From: Plicaturopsis crispa FD-325 SS-3
Taxonomy: Eukaryota > Basidiomycota > Agaricomycetes > Amylocorticiales > Amylocorticiaceae
DNA: 64,000 bases
Assembly: GCA_000827205.1 (NCBI GenBank)
Contig: KN832563.1
Span: 110,008 to 174,007, forward strand
Direction: 5' to 3'
Made by a program: the position numbers and the translations under genes. Shown in pieces: positions 12,617 through 23,700 of this stretch. Below the pieces are notes generated by a model. That model searched no databases. It saw nothing but the letters and a program-made list of their open reading frames with translations, and was not told the origin of the DNA. How positions within the stretch are numbered: position 1 is the stretch's first letter; the number at the start of each line of letters is the position of its first letter.

Positions 12617-12726
12617 CACCCGCTGCGATGGTTTAAAGGGTACCACAAAAATCGGGATCGCTGCTACAGAAAGACTACAGCAACGACGGTCGACTTTGTT
12701 GATGCCCGGACGCGCGCAGCGGGGAG
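12617..12726 (-). repeat. Palindromic core, 110 bp
   Basis: Outer arms CACCCGCTGC and GCAGCGGGGAG (8 bp perfectly complementary). The next core (12799-12908) has the same length and 182 bp offset, and shares GATGGTTTAAAGGGTACCAC with this one. Confidence 0.85.
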
Positions 12727-12798
12727 AACTATGTGGGCGCGTAGCTGCACGCTGAGCGGGGAAAAGTGCGCGTAGCAAGGCAGGTTCACCCGTCATAG

Positions 12799-12908
12799 CA
12801 CCCGCTGCGATGGTTTAAAGGGTACCACAAAAATCGGGATCGTCGCTGCAGGAACACTGCGTCGACTACATCCGACTTTGTTGGTCCCTCGATAAACGCA
12901 GCGGGGAG
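12799..12908 (-). repeat. Palindromic core, 110 bp
   Basis: Same length and architecture as 12617-12726. The inner arms TCGCTGCAG and CTGC-GTCGA flank the centre. It is followed by GAACTATGTGGGCGCGTGG, as is its neighbour. Confidence 0.85.
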
Positions 12909-13149
12909 AACTATGTGGGCGCGTGGCTGCACACTGACTGGAGGAAAATGCCGGTACACCCGCCGTACTACCCGTTACGGCACTTTAGCAAGGAGACCAA
13001 AAAGTTCGCGATGGCTGCTGCAGAAACACTGGAACGACTAAAGCCGATCCTGGTGGTGCCCGGACGCGCGCAGTGGGGGGACAGGCGAGGATGCGGCTAG
13101 AAAAGACGATGGGAAAGCACGTACAGCACGTCCAACTCAATCACCGTAC

Positions 13150-13258
13150 CACCCGCTGCGATAGTTCAAAGGATACTATGAAAAATCAGGATCGCCGCTG
13201 CAGAAGGACTGCAGCGACTACAGCCGACTTTGTTGGTCCCTCGACACGCAACGGGGAG
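13150..13258 (-). repeat. Palindromic core, 109 bp
   Basis: Outer arms CACCCGCTGC and GCAACGGGGAG (one mismatch). The inner arms CGCTGCAG/CTGCAGCG are perfect over 8 bp. Confidence 0.82.
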
Positions 13259-14815
13259 GACTGGGGGTATGAGATATGACCGTGAAGCGCGAGGTGAGAC
13301 CACCGTGAACACCGAGGAGGCAAGGCCATGAAGTATTAGCAAAGAAACGCAGAGCACGGCGAGGTAAGTCCATCGCGCACTCAAGAGTACGCCTGTCGCG
13401 CACGCGAAAAGCACGCCCCATCGCACCCCATCTCTGCGGCACCGCACCTTGCCTGCAACTCCTCCCTTCCCGCTTCATATTCTTCACTCATGCCGGATCA
13501 GTAAGATCACTACAGAGATCCTGCTGTGATCATGCACGATCTGGTGTAGTTGGGAGAGATGAGACAGCGGGAGGGAGACGGATGGGTAGTGAGGATGCGA
13601 CATCATAGAGCCAGGGTGCGAGGTGGACGAGAGAAGACGAGGAGACGAGACACGAAAAGAATCCAGAACAGGGTGCGAGAATAACAGGGTGCTGCCCTGC
13701 TCAACCCAAGGCGCCCGCTGGCACGAGGCTGTTGACTCGCAGATCGAGTCCATTGCTGTAGGACTGCACGGTCGAGTGTTCGCGACGTGTGCAGCGGGGA
13801 AGCGTTTTTGTGCGCGGGCGGGCCATTGAAGAGTAAAGAGGAACAGAAAGGCAGGGGGACAGTGAACGAAGACATCATGACGTACACTGGAAACATGTGT
13901 ATGAGAATGACAAGAGATATGGAGTACGCACGAAAGACGGCACCACTTCAAAGAGGCCCTCCATGGATGTGCAGGACCAGTGGGTTTCGTCCGGGAAAAC
14001 CTCAGGGCGTCGTACTTGGCGCAGTGCCCGCTGCGGCAGCTGTCGCCTCGCCACGATCGACGGGACCGTCGTGGTAGACTGCAACGATGGGACCCGATCG
14101 AGCGTCGACGGGGTGCACAGCGGGGAGGCGTTCTTGTGCGAGCATGCGGGCGGGTGAAGAACGAACGGCGGTGTGCAACGATAAGGGAAAGGAGAAAGGG
14201 TTATGTAGGAAAAGAGAGTGCAAAGTGTGTGTGTCAACGTCATGGTTCGAGCTCGTCGGGCCCATCGATGACGAGCACCCGGATCGGATATCGGAATAGA
14301 CTCTCATCGATGTGCTCACGGTCTGCTCGTTCTCTTTCATTCGTTGAGCACCACCACCCCGTCGTCGTCATCGCCGTGCACGATCTTCCTAACGAAATAG
14401 CGACCGTGCTCGCCAACTGCACGAGCTCGTCTACCCCCGCTGTGCTCGTTCCGTCATCGCTGTCCTCGTTCCGTCATCAAACCCACGTCCTCCCCGTTGC
14501 ACGTCCAACCTTCGATCGGGCAAGCTGCAGCTCCCTTAGGCCTACCGCGATGGCTCGATCTAGTAAAGGATACTGTAACGGGTGGGACCGTGCGCGATAC
14601 ATCCGGGACCGTCCTCCCACCTTCTTTTCTTCGACGCCCTCCTGCCTTTCTTTCCTCAAGGTCCGTCCGCCTGCCTTCCCTTCCCGCTCCCGCGCAGCCC
14701 ACCACCGCTGAGCACTACAGCCGAACTAGCCATGGCATCCTTTGCGCAACTTCCACTGCAATAGCTCATACCACGCACCGTCGTCGCTCCCCACACACGG
14801 CCCACCACCGTTGAT

Positions 14816-14906
14816 CACCACCATGCACTCGATCCCGTCGTCGCGCCTCTCCGGAGAAGCGCGATCATCCTGATCGACTCGGATGCACTTGTGTTGATCA
14901 ACGGTG
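14816..14906. repeat. Palindromic core with variant 12-bp arms
   Basis: Arms CACCGTTGATCA (14816-14827) and TGATCAACGGTG (14895-14906) are perfect reverse complements. Compared with the usual CACCGCTGA/TCAGCGGTG, both arms changed in step (C>T on the left, G>A on the right). The core is 91 bp. The inner palindrome TCTCCGGAGA lies near its centre. Confidence 0.88.
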
Positions 14907-15030
14907 TGCGTTATCGTCTGTGGGATGGCGCGTATCGTCTGCGGGAAGGCGTCATTTCCTCTGTCCCGCGTTGCCCCTCCTTCCCACCTTCGTTGTTTAC
15001 CTTCCCAATCGCCTCCCCGCGCAGCCCACT

Positions 15031-15134
15031 ACCGCCAAACACTACGATGGCCCTCGATCGCGTCGGCGCCGCACCTCTCTGGAGTGGCGTAGCCGTCTTG
15101 ATTGTCTTCGTTTTGTGCTGCCCTGTTTGGCGGT
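15031..15134. repeat. Palindromic core with variant 11-bp arms
   Basis: Arms ACCGCCAAACA (15031-15041) and TGTTTGGCGGT (15124-15134) are perfect reverse complements and differ from the neighbouring cores on both sides together. Core length 104 bp. Confidence 0.88.
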
Positions 15135-15378
15135 GTACGGTCTGTCTGTTGGAGGACACGTCTTGTGTGCAGAGGGACACGTCCTGCGTGAGTAATTCCG
15201 TTCCCTCATACATTCTGCTTTCTCTATCCTCCTCTTCGCCTCCTCCCCTCCTTGAACCTTCCCTCGTTGCCCGAATCCGACGTGTACAGTGAACGTAGCC
15301 GTTCCATCTATCGCACATCCTCCCCTTCCCTCTTGTGCATCTGCGCACCGCCGTCATTCCCCGCACCCTCGAACACAC

Positions 15379-15486
15379 CACCGCTGATCACCGCCGAAGC
15401 AATCGATCGCGCCGTCGTCACGCCTCCCTGGAGGAGCGCGATTGTCCGGCTCGACCGTAACTTTTTGGTGTTTGTCCTCAGCGGTG
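15379..15486. repeat. Palindromic core, 108 bp
   Basis: Arms CACCGCTGA/TCAGCGGTG are perfect over 9 bp. The inner hairpin is CGCCTCC-CTG-GAGGAGCG. Its counterpart in the second higher-order copy is 17788-17895. Confidence 0.87.
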
Positions 15487-15590
15487 TGCGTATCGTCTGC
15501 GGGATAGCGCGTCCCTTCCTCTTTTCCCGTATCACCCCTCTCGTCGTTTTCTTCGTCTTCTGTCCCGACCATTCAGTGCCCTCTCCATCG

Positions 15591-15655
15591 TGCACAAGAC
15601 ATGTTCATTGCGCACAAGACGTTCTCATTGCTGCGCACAAGACGTCCTCATTGCG
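15591..15655 (+). repeat. 22-bp minisatellite GCGCACAAGACGTCCTCATT
   Basis: Three to four imperfect head-to-tail copies of a GCACAAGACGTxCTCATT unit within a satellite spacer. Confidence 0.75.
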
Positions 15656-16023
15656 ATAGACAATGTATGCATAGTGCCCCCTTCTTTTTTACGTCCTTTG
15701 CATCCACGAGCTTCTCCCCGCAGACCCCCAAACACACCACCGCTGTACAGTACAGAAGTCCTCGATTACGTCTCCCGTCTCCCGTGCTGGACGCTCGACC
15801 TGATCGATATACTTCCGCCCCGCACATCGGTGCATGTTTCACGTCTCTGCGCGGTAGCACGTCCTCTTCACGGTCTTTACTCTCCATTGCGTTCTCATTG
15901 CGTTCTCCGTTGCTATTTCGCGCTGTCTCCTTTTTTCCGCGCCCAAATACGGCGTTCCCTTGCACCCGCACGGCGTTCCCTTGCACCTCCTACGAAGCTC
16001 TCCGCACAGTCGAACCAACCCAC

Positions 16024-16132
16024 CACCGCTGAGCCCCGCCGCTGCACTCGATCACTGTGCTACCGGCACGGCTCTCTAGAGTTGCACGGTTATCATGATC
16101 GATGTAATAGGATTGGAGGTGGTTCAGCGGGG
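16024..16132. repeat. Palindromic core, 109 bp
   Basis: Left arm CACCGCTGA, right arm TCAGCGGGG (two mismatches at the end). Its close relative 18315-18423 has an intact right arm. Confidence 0.82.
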
Positions 16133-16250
16133 TACGTTTTGGTCTGCGCGAAGCCTACGTTTTGGTCTGGGCGTAGCCGTTAGCTTTTTGTCTGGGCGTA
16201 GCCGCTAGCTTTTGGTCTGCGCGGAGCCTACGTTTGGTCTGCGCGAAGCC
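16132..16250 (+). repeat. Tandem repeat of about 30 bp (GTTTTGGTCTGCGCGAAGCC)
   Basis: About four to five imperfect copies of a unit with TTTTGGTCTGCGCG followed by AAGCC or TAGCC. It starts at the right arm of the core 16024-16132, so the repeat seems to have grown out of that core's edge. Confidence 0.75.
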
Positions 16251-16334
16251 TCGTCGTCGCCCCGTTCGTGATCTCACGCTTGGCGGTGCTCGTCTTGTCC
16301 GCGGTGGGCATCACAGCGCGTCCGCGGTGGGTCT

Positions 16335-16475
16335 CATAGCGCTCGTGTCGCAATTTCTGTGCCCGTCTCGCAAGTGCTGTGTTCGTCTCGTAATCGCTGT
16401 GCCCGTTTCGCAATCACAGCGCTCGTTTCGTAATCGCCGTGCCCGTCTCGCAATCGCTGTGCCCGTCTCGCCACC
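16335..16475 (+). repeat. 18-19-bp minisatellite (GTCTCGCAATCGCTGTGCC)
   Basis: About seven imperfect copies of a CGTYTCGYAATCGCTGTGCC-like unit, in a satellite spacer. Confidence 0.78.
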
Positions 16476-16583
16476 TCCTCTCGTCTTATCCGTGCTGCTC
16501 GTTGCCCCACCCTATTATCCCCCACTCCGCAAGTTGTGTGTCCCCGCCCTCTTCCCTCCCTACTCACAACCCCAAGCACAACC

Positions 16584-16672
16584 CTCCGTACACGCACAAC
16601 CCTCCATACACACACAAAGTACCACCTCCATACACACACAAAGTACTACCTCCATACACACACAAAGAACCA
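16584..16672 (+). repeat. 23-bp minisatellite (CCATACACACACAAAGTACTACCT)
   Basis: Three close copies and one or two decayed copies of a CCATACACACACAAAG unit. A related CACAACCCTCCAT stretch is found in the second higher-order copy near 18580. Confidence 0.8.
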
Positions 16673-17050
16673 TCGCAGCCTGCGACAGCCACATCCTCCG
16701 GCACGGTGCCCCTCTCACGCCCTTGCTGCAGACGGCCGTGATCGACGATATGGCTCGGCAGGTTGCGTGCCACTGAGTTGTGGGTGCGTGCTCAGTTGTT
16801 GGGGTATGTTGCGGTTAGTATAAGTGCTTTTTCCGTCCCCGTTCCTGCTTCCGGGTTCACGCTTCACGCTAGGTCCTGTTTCCGTCACGGTAGGTTCTGC
16901 CTACGCCCGATAGATGGCTGTACTTGTATGCGCGGACGGCTACAGTAACTGATTTTTCGCCTTGGTGCCAAGCTTGATGCATGCATTTTACAGATTCAAC
17001 GCGTGCATCGTACATACTTGACGCGCTCATAATCGCACAAAGTCAGCCCG

Positions 17051-17242
17051 CACACACTCCGAATGTCTTCCGCGATATATACCTGGTCGCGAGGAACTCC
17101 GTGTCACTGGTGCTTGTACACCAAATCTCTCGCTGCAGCTAAATTCACAGTCGCAGTACTTATGATACAGGATTCGACATCTCTCTCCTAACTAAGCCAG
17201 GAAGAAGTACCCCAACCAACCCTCCTCGCCACCATCTCCCCC
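17051..17242. other. Short stretch downstream of the broken SDR fragment
   Basis: No palindromic core. It probably derives from the 3' flank of the SDR fragment that reads on the minus strand from 17690 to 17243. Confidence 0.4.
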
Positions 17243-17690
17243 TCACCACGGCAGCGCCGCCCCCCTCCAATCCACAAACGTCCCGCCCCTCTCCTCACGC
17301 GTCGCCTTGTCCACTACGCCCAGTATCCCCGCCACGCTCTCCGCAACGCTGATCGTCGGGCGCTCCTTCGTGCCCGGGACGATGTCGTATGCGTACCGCG
17401 CTGTAAACGCACGTTAGTACACATACTACGCGAAGTAGGGGGTGGGAAGTAGAAGGAGGAAGTATAGAGAGGAATGGCGCGCACCCATGTCGGTGAGCAC
17501 CGAGCCCGGGTGGATCGCGAAGGACACTAGCAGCGGCGCACATCATCCTCATCATCAGCACTCCTTCTCAACACACGAACCTGCACACGGGGGAGAGGAC
17601 GCGCACGCACCGAGGCCCTCACTCTCAAAATGTATCTTCCTCGCCAGCCAATTCTCCGCCGCCTTGCTCGCGCCATACGTGAACTCCCCC
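17243..17690 (-). pseudogene. 3' fragment of a short-chain dehydrogenase gene
   Basis: Reading the minus strand, the fragment starts in the middle of SDR exon 4 (YGASKAAENWLARKIHFE, with the active-site Tyr and Lys), keeps exon 5 (SFAIHPGSVLTDM) and exon 6 (RYAYDIVPGTKERPTISVAE to TFVDWRGAALPW and a stop). Exons 1-3 and the first part of exon 4 are missing, so the NAD(P)-binding half is gone. Introns are still present, so it arose by DNA-level copying and not by retroposition. It is closest to the intact gene at 19674-20756. Upstream, the homology stops at about 17690 where satellite DNA begins; a shadow of the same join (CCCGAATCCGACGTGTACAG) is found at about 15270. Confidence 0.85.
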
Positions 17691-17787
17691 TCGTTTCCCG
17701 AATCCGACGTGTACAGCGGATGTAGCCGTTCCATCTATCGCACATCCACCTCTCTCGTGCCTCTACGCATCCCCGAAAGCGACCAAC

Positions 17788-17895
17788 CACCGCTGAGCGC
17801 CACCCATGTACTCGATCGCGCCGGCTTCGCGCCTCCCTGCAGGAGCGCGATCGTCCGGCTCGACCGTAGCCTTAGGCTTTGGATCATCAGCGGTG
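17788..17895. repeat. Palindromic core, 108 bp
   Basis: Arms CACCGCTGA/TCAGCGGTG are perfect over 9 bp. The inner hairpin CGCGCCTCC-CTGCA-GGAGCGCG and flanking CGATCGCG/CGCGATCG boxes make a nested palindrome. Confidence 0.88.
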
Positions 17896-18168
17896 TGCGT
17901 ATCGTTTGTGGAATGGCGCGTTCTTTCTCTATCCTGAAGCTGCCTCCCGTCCTCGCCCTTTCCGTGAGCAGTATAGCCATTGCTGCTCGCCCTGCTTGAC
18001 CAATTTTCTTTCCATCGCAGACCCCCAAACACACCACCGCTGTGCACTGCAGAGGCACTCGATCGCGTCTCCAGCGCGGCTCTGTGAAGTCGCACGGTCG
18101 ATCTGATCGTGTGGATTTCTGCAAAACCACTCAGCGGTGCACGTTTCACGTCTCTGCGCGGTAGCACG

Positions 18169-18235
18169 GTGTTTACCCGCCACCATTGCACGGTCCTTAC
18201 TCGCCACCATTGCACGGTCCTTACTCGCCACCATG
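18169..18235 (+). repeat. 23-24-bp minisatellite (CACCATTGCACGGTCCTTACTCGC)
   Basis: About three head-to-tail copies within the spacer between two cores; the last copies are nearly identical. Confidence 0.8.
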
Positions 18236-18314
18236 CCTTTTCGCGCCTTCTCTTCTCCGCGAGCTTCTCCCTTGCCCAAACACGCCAGACGTTTTCCCCG
18301 CACCCAAGCCCCAC

Positions 18315-18423
18315 CACCGCTGAGCCCCACAGCCACACTCGATCACTGTGCTACCGGCGCGGCTCTATAGAGTCGCGCGGTTATCATGATCGATGCAACA
18401 TGACTTCAGGTGGTTCAGCGGTG
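18315..18423. repeat. Palindromic core, 109 bp
   Basis: Arms CACCGCTGA/TCAGCGGTG are perfect over 9 bp. Strongly similar to 16024-16132 (CACTCGATCACTGTGCTACC shared). Confidence 0.87.
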
Positions 18424-19100
18424 TACGTTTGGTCTGCGCGGAATCCTTGTCTTAAGTATTCGTTCTCCCCTCGTCTGCTATGTCGTCGCTACAAATGGCG
18501 ATGCTTTTCGGGCACGCAAACCGTCATCGCTGCACGCTCGGTCGCCTCGTCGTCGCGTCTCCGCCCTTATTCTCACCACACACAACCCTCCATCCACAAC
18601 GAACAGCCACCGCTCTGCACGACGGGCACATCCTCCGTCACCTTGCCCCCGCACGCTCTTGCGCTGCAGACGGCCGTGACTGATTACATGTGCTTGCATG
18701 TCGGGCGGTGGGGCGTGTTATGTCTGTGGATAGTATAAGTGTCTTTTTCGTCCCCGTTCCTGTTTCCGGCTTCACGTTTCGCTGTGCTTATGTTCGATGG
18801 AGGACTATCTGCGCACGCACGGACCGCACAGCTGCCCAGGGCCTGTACACCCGGTCGCGCCGTCGCCGCTGCCGGTGACCGTGATCGATGTAGCAAAGTG
18901 ATCAATTTGTCTGCAGCAGCGGGGTGCGCTGTGTTCGCCGTACACATTCAATTGTAGGCTGCGTACTACCGGAGTCGCCTGTGCCAAGGTCGCGCGTCGT
19001 ACGGATTTTGATGCGTGCATCGTCCAGACTCAACACGCGTACTGTACGGACTGAGCGCGCTACATTCTACTATGACACTAATCCCGATCCTACTGGATGT

Positions 19101-19673
19101 ACGTCCATAGTCGGGCTCGTACGTGAGCAAGATTCAACCATTCGTCCCCTCGCCATTCATGTTATGCCAATGCTACTTGCGCTCCTGTCGTACTTACCTC
19201 CCATGGTATCCCCATAAATCGCTCGGAGTCTACCCCGCTTCGCACGGGCTGGGTTGGCGTGCCATGTACGGCACGGAACACCGGGTGCACACTTCACTAT
19301 GAGCCCTCGAAGGCTCGTCGACGGTACGCGGGACTAGTCCTACGCATAGACGCTCGGTCTCCCGTGCTGTCTGAGTTGCCGGGCTCTACTCTCCTTGGCT
19401 TCACTAGCTTCCACACGTCTACACACGTCTAATATTAGCCATCCCGATGCTAACGATTCTTCCACCACTTTATGTGCTAAGCTGCACGACGAAACACCGA
19501 GACTTTCGGTGTATACAACGCATACGTGGTCCGTCGGCAACCACTTCTCTCAGTATCCCTCCGTCTTCCTCTGAAGTCAATTGTTCATTGCAGCGTATAA
19601 GTAAGTATACAGGTGGACCTGAAGCTCATTCCAATACACACAATCTTTAGTGAAAGTGAAGTATTAACAAGCC
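19101..19673. other. Upstream region of the first SDR gene
   Basis: No palindromic core and no coding signal. It should hold the promoter of the SDR gene that starts at 19674; no clear TATA box or regulatory motif was recognised. Confidence 0.4.
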
Positions 19674-20756
19674 ATGACAACCCAACCAACCGTATACCTC
19701 GTCTCCGGCGCCTCCCGCGGCATAGGCACGTCCCCTCCCCCTTCCCTCCCCTCCTCTCTTCCCTCTCCCACATCCCCCAACTAACCTACCCCACCCAGGC
19801 CTCGGCTTCATCCGCGCCCTCGCCACGCGCCCCAACACCATCATATTCGCCGGCGCGCGCACCCCCTCCTCCTCCCCCGACCTCCAAGCGCTCGCAGCCG
19901 CGCACCCCGGGAAGGTGCACATCGTGGAGCTGACGGCGGGGGATGTGGAGGGGAATAGGCTGGCGGCGGAGAGGATTGGGGAGGTGGCGGGGAGGGTGGA
20001 TGTGGTTATTGCTAATGCTGGTGCGTGTTTTTTACTGTAATGGTTCGGTTCGGTGAATCAGAATATTGATATACGGTGGATGGGGTGTGGACGGCTGGAT
20101 GCAGGGATATGCAAATGCTACACCCCGGTGCACGAGACGCCCGCGGAGGAGCTGCGCGAGCACTTTGAGGTGCGTCCTCCTCCCTCTTCCCTCCTTCCTT
20201 CCCTCCTTCCGCTCCTCCTCATGGCCGCACAGGTAAACGTCATAGGCACGATAACCCTCTTCCAAGCCCTCCGCCCCCTCCTCCTCGCCTCCCCACACCC
20301 GAAGTTCGTAGCCATATCAACCGTGGGCGGGAGCATCGAGGCGGGCGCGGCGTTCCCGTTCCCGATCGCGGCGTATGGCGCGAGCAAGGCGGCGGAGAAC
20401 TGGCTTGCGCGGAAGATTCATTTTGAGAATGAGTCCTTCGGTGCGCCTTATTCCCCTCCCGTCCGGATGCGTTGACAGAGATCACGTCGTCCTGCAGTTT
20501 CCTTTGCGATGCACCCGGGCTCGGTGTTGACTGACATGGGTGCGCGCTATTCCCTTCTAAAGTATACTTACTTCCTGACGTGCTGACGCCGTTTGCAGCG
20601 CGGTACGCATACGACATAGTCCCGGGCACGAAGGAGCGCCCGACGATCAGCGTCGCGGAGAGCGTAACGGGGATGCTGGGTGTGGTGGACAACGCGACGC
20701 GCGAGGAGAGGGGCGGGACATTCGTGGATTGGCGGGGGGCGACGCTGCCGTGGTGA
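19674..20756 (+). CDS. Short-chain dehydrogenase/reductase 1 (SDR, NorA-like group)
   Basis: A cytosolic-type SDR of 248 residues that probably reduces or oxidises a carbonyl/alcohol with NAD(P)(H); the substrate is unknown. Exons: 19674-19725, 19799-20020, 20105-20169, 20233-20440, 20498-20539, 20599-20756. The cofactor motif is SGASRGIG (residues 11-18), then NAG (90-92), Ser142 in AISTVGGS, and Tyr161/Lys165 in YGASK; HPG follows near 188. There is no signal peptide or membrane segment. It resembles the fungal norsolorinic-acid-reductase-like/sniffer-like SDR group from memory. Intron 1 starts with GC (ATAG/GCACGT) and not GT. It is the only intact gene within the satellite region, and paralogues lie at 31093-32145 and 45672-46718. 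Exon lengths match those paralogues, which supports the model. Confidence 0.88.
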
Positions 20757-21100
20757 GGGGCTGGGAGGGGTTGGTCTGCGCGGAATTTGTACTTCGATGG
20801 CTTTGCTGTTAGTAAATGCACGATGCGCTCGTTGCGGCAAGAGATGTCGTTATTAAGGTTCTGATTAGTAACCTGGAGATGTCAGACTATGAATCGTCAC
20901 TGCAACACCGTGGAGCCGTCGCTCCTGTATTGGAATGTGATCGTCAGGAGGTGAGCAGTGTCAAGCGCGTAACACCTTAGGCCTTAGGATAGGCGAGGGC
21001 ATTACGGCCAAAGATCGTGAAAAGGACCTTCACCGAGCCAGTGTGTAGTCGTTCAAAAGTGTGCGATCTAGCACAGACACAGCGAGCAGGGAAGTCACTT
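20757..21100. other. Downstream of SDR 1, no gene seen
   Basis: Presumed 3' untranslated and intergenic DNA leading into the next satellite block. No open frame with a recognisable motif. Confidence 0.4.
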
Positions 21101-23700
21101 ACAGATAGCCGCACCCAGTGTTTTGCCCGCTGCGCATCCTACATTTCTGGGAGACCAGATCGAATATTTCGCTGCAGGGATGCTACATCGAGAACATCCG
21201 ATCTTGGCCCCAGAGCTACGCAGCGGGGAAGAACAAGTGGGCGCGGCGGAGAGCGTAGAGAAGTGCAAACACGAGCGGAGAGCAGTGCAAGCACGAGAAC
21301 AGACGCCGGGAGGCATGGCATGGAGTCCTCTAGAAACGACCGCGAGATACATAGGAGATATCGAGCGTGCCCACAGCATCGCTATACCAACGAGAGTAAA
21401 TTCCCGCCTTGACAGGATCAGCATTTAGGATCGTCGACGCGCGATGCTGCATGGGCTGCGACACCGATCCGGGGACCCGTGCACAGCGGGAAGGTGGCTC
21501 GAGTGGTATGCTATCACGACGGCGATGGTACTGTGAGCGCGACACGGTGAACCGCGAGCACAGAAGGGATGGAATTGCGAGTGCGAAAGAGAGGACACGC
21601 TGAGTGCAACAGCCACAGAACGTAGCTGGTAAAACACATAGTGAACTCCGAAGAAGATCTCATACTTCACCGGGTCTTCGTCGTCGCAGGAGACACTCGA
21701 GTCTAAGAAACGACGATGCCCAATCGCTGATCGCTGGCTGGAGTAGAGAGTGAGCATGCTCCGGTCCCTGCGCCCACAGCTCCACCCGCTGCCTTCAACT
21801 TTAACACAATGTGAAAAGACTGGGGTCGCCGCAGCAGAAAGACTGCGCAGAACCCGCGAGTCTTGTGTCGGTAGAGTGCGTGCAGCAGCGGGGAGGACGG
21901 GGCGGGCAACAGCGCACATGGAGTCAAGCCATTGCATTGCAGTGTGCACTGACAAGGAAGAGCAGCAAGAACAAATGGACGGAGGAAGCCATGGCCCCCA
22001 TCACATAGTGACACCGCACACCACACCACTCGCTGGAACACTACAAAGAGGATACCACAGATTGAAGACCGCAAACTGTCTGCAGCAGCGGCGCACCTGA
22101 CCTGGGGAGACTCTATATGCTGCAGCGAGATGGTGTGTTCAGCTGCTAGGTGATGACGGCGGCAACAATGCGAACGAAGGAAAGAAAGCGGGGACATCGC
22201 GATGTAAGATTTGTTGTACCGTTGAGTCGTTTAGACCGAGATCACAGCGACGGAGAGCCCCTGCATTGCGTACACCAATTGTTTTGTCGAGACGGGAAGA
22301 GTGGGAGTGCGAATGCAATGGCGCGGACGGAACGAGACACGCACTACACCACCCGCCACCAACACTCCCAAAGAGGATAGATCGTGGATGGCAGCAATCA
22401 AGAGATCGCGTCGAGTCCCATCAATCGTGGGGGAGTTATTGTACAGCGGGACGGAATGGGAGCACGAACGACGAGGGCAGTGAGCGCAAACAACGAGAGC
22501 GAGCGCGAAGAACGAGGGGAGTTAGCGCAAACAACGAGGACATTAAAGCGTGCGAGACAGACACACAATAGACGCGCCAAAACGAGGAGCCGCGCCGCAC
22601 ACAGCACCACCCGCCGAGAAATGGCCTAACTACCGGTTAATCGCGGAATGCAGTGATAGCTAGGTATCGTGTACAGTGCCTCGATGTTGTGCCGGGTGCG
22701 TCTCAGCGGGGAGGAGTGCGCGCGCACAAACAAAGAGGGCGGTGTGCACAAGCAGGAACGACGAGGGCGATGTGCGTGAGCGCACACGTCAACGAAGAAG
22801 TGTGCGCGGACGCGAGTGACAAAAGGACGCGAGTGACAAAAGGCTACGAGCGCGAACGAGACAGACACACACAAAGTAAACACGCCAAAATGAGGCGTCG
22901 CGCCGCGCCACGCACAGCACCACCCACTGAGGAGTACCCCAAGTATCAGATCGCGGGATGCAGCGATAACCATAACTAGGTATCGTGTACAACGCCTCGA
23001 TGATGTGCTCGGTGCGTCTCAGCGGGGAGGAGTGCGCTAGCGCGAACGACGAGGGCGGCGAGGGACAGGCGGATAGATATAGAACACCGGTATTGAGCAT
23101 GCCGAGTGAGTACTGAGTGCAGCAAACGGCAGGAAAAAAGGGGAACACATCGCAGCGGCGACAGAAACCACCCGCTGCTTTCCAAAATACCGCCGAAAGA
23201 TCGGGGACCGCAACAATCGATGAATGCCGCGTACGATGCCCCGATCGTGGTGTGCCCCGGTTGCAGCGGGATGTATAGCTTGAGTTTTAACGATGAGCCC
23301 GTGTGCGGTGAGGGATAGGTGCATGGAATATGACGGTGAGCATGCAAAGTGATTGCTGGATACTAGCGGAGGAAAGAGACATAGAAGGCGAACACACCGC
23401 GGCAGCAGCACTACCCACTGTAGCATGGGCATGACTCCCAGATCGGAGACTGCAGGGATCGAAAGAACATCGCGTGTCGTGCAGAGCCCCGATCGTGTTT
23501 TGCGTGTGCAGCAGCGGGATGAATGGCGTGGACGTGAACGACGATGGTCCGAACGCAAAAGGGGGAGACCACCGGAATGTGTGCTACGTACAGCACCACC
23601 CGCTGCTTGGGAGAGATTGAGCGTCGCAGCAATCGTGGGGCAAAGAGGGCGGGGAGGAGTGGCACAGATGGAGGCGATCGAGGATTAGCGGGCGTCAATG
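21101..23700 (-). repeat. Near-palindromic satellite block 4 (reverse)
   Basis: Reverse-oriented units: CACCACCCGCTG-like left boxes near 21785, 22022, 22350, 22608, 22919, 23163, 23409 and 23592, and CAGCGGGGAGG-like right boxes near 21220, 21483, 21887, 22443, 22703, 23018, 23262 and 23509. Spacing is about 180-330 bp. Two neighbouring units (about 22650-22770 and 22963-23060) share CTAGGTATCGTGTACA..GCCTCGATG and TCTCAGCGGGGAGGAGTGCG with an offset of about 313 bp. No gene seen. Confidence 0.75.

Larger units (their letters stand above)
11641..14160 (-). repeat. Near-palindromic satellite block 2 (reverse)
   Basis: The same unit family in the opposite direction: CACCCGCTGC, then AAAATCGGGATCG, then a CTGCAG-centred inner hairpin, then CCGATCT- or CCGACTT-like text, then GCAGCGGGGAG. 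Starts near 11768, 11973, 12145, 12617, 12799, 12969, 13150 give a period of about 170-210 bp, with one larger gap. Two looser copies follow at about 13712-13800 and 14028-14118. No gene seen. Confidence 0.78.
14161..17050. repeat. Satellite block 3, second arm family, higher-order copy 1
   Basis: Cores here mostly use CACCGCTGA/TCAGCGGTG arms and an inner CTCGATCGCG...CGCGATCG hairpin. Clear cores: 14816-14906, 15031-15134, 15379-15486, 16024-16132. Spacers hold several minisatellites. The part from about 15240 to 17050 is repeated, with losses and gains, at about 17683-19100. No gene seen. Confidence 0.72.
17683..19100. repeat. Satellite block 3, higher-order copy 2
   Basis: Repeats the order of the 15240-17050 stretch: CCCGAATCCGACGTGTACAG (15270 and 17698), core 15379 and 17788, AGACCCCCAAACACACCACCGCTG (15721 and 18020), core 16024 and 18315, CACATCCTCC..GCAGACGGCCGTGA (16691 and 18627), GTATAAGTG..TTTTTCGTCCCCGTTCCTG (16818 and 18733), and GATGCATGCAT/GATGCGTGCAT (16975 and 19010). 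The offsets shrink from about 2.4 to 1.9 kb, so spacers gained or lost DNA after duplication. Confidence 0.75.
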
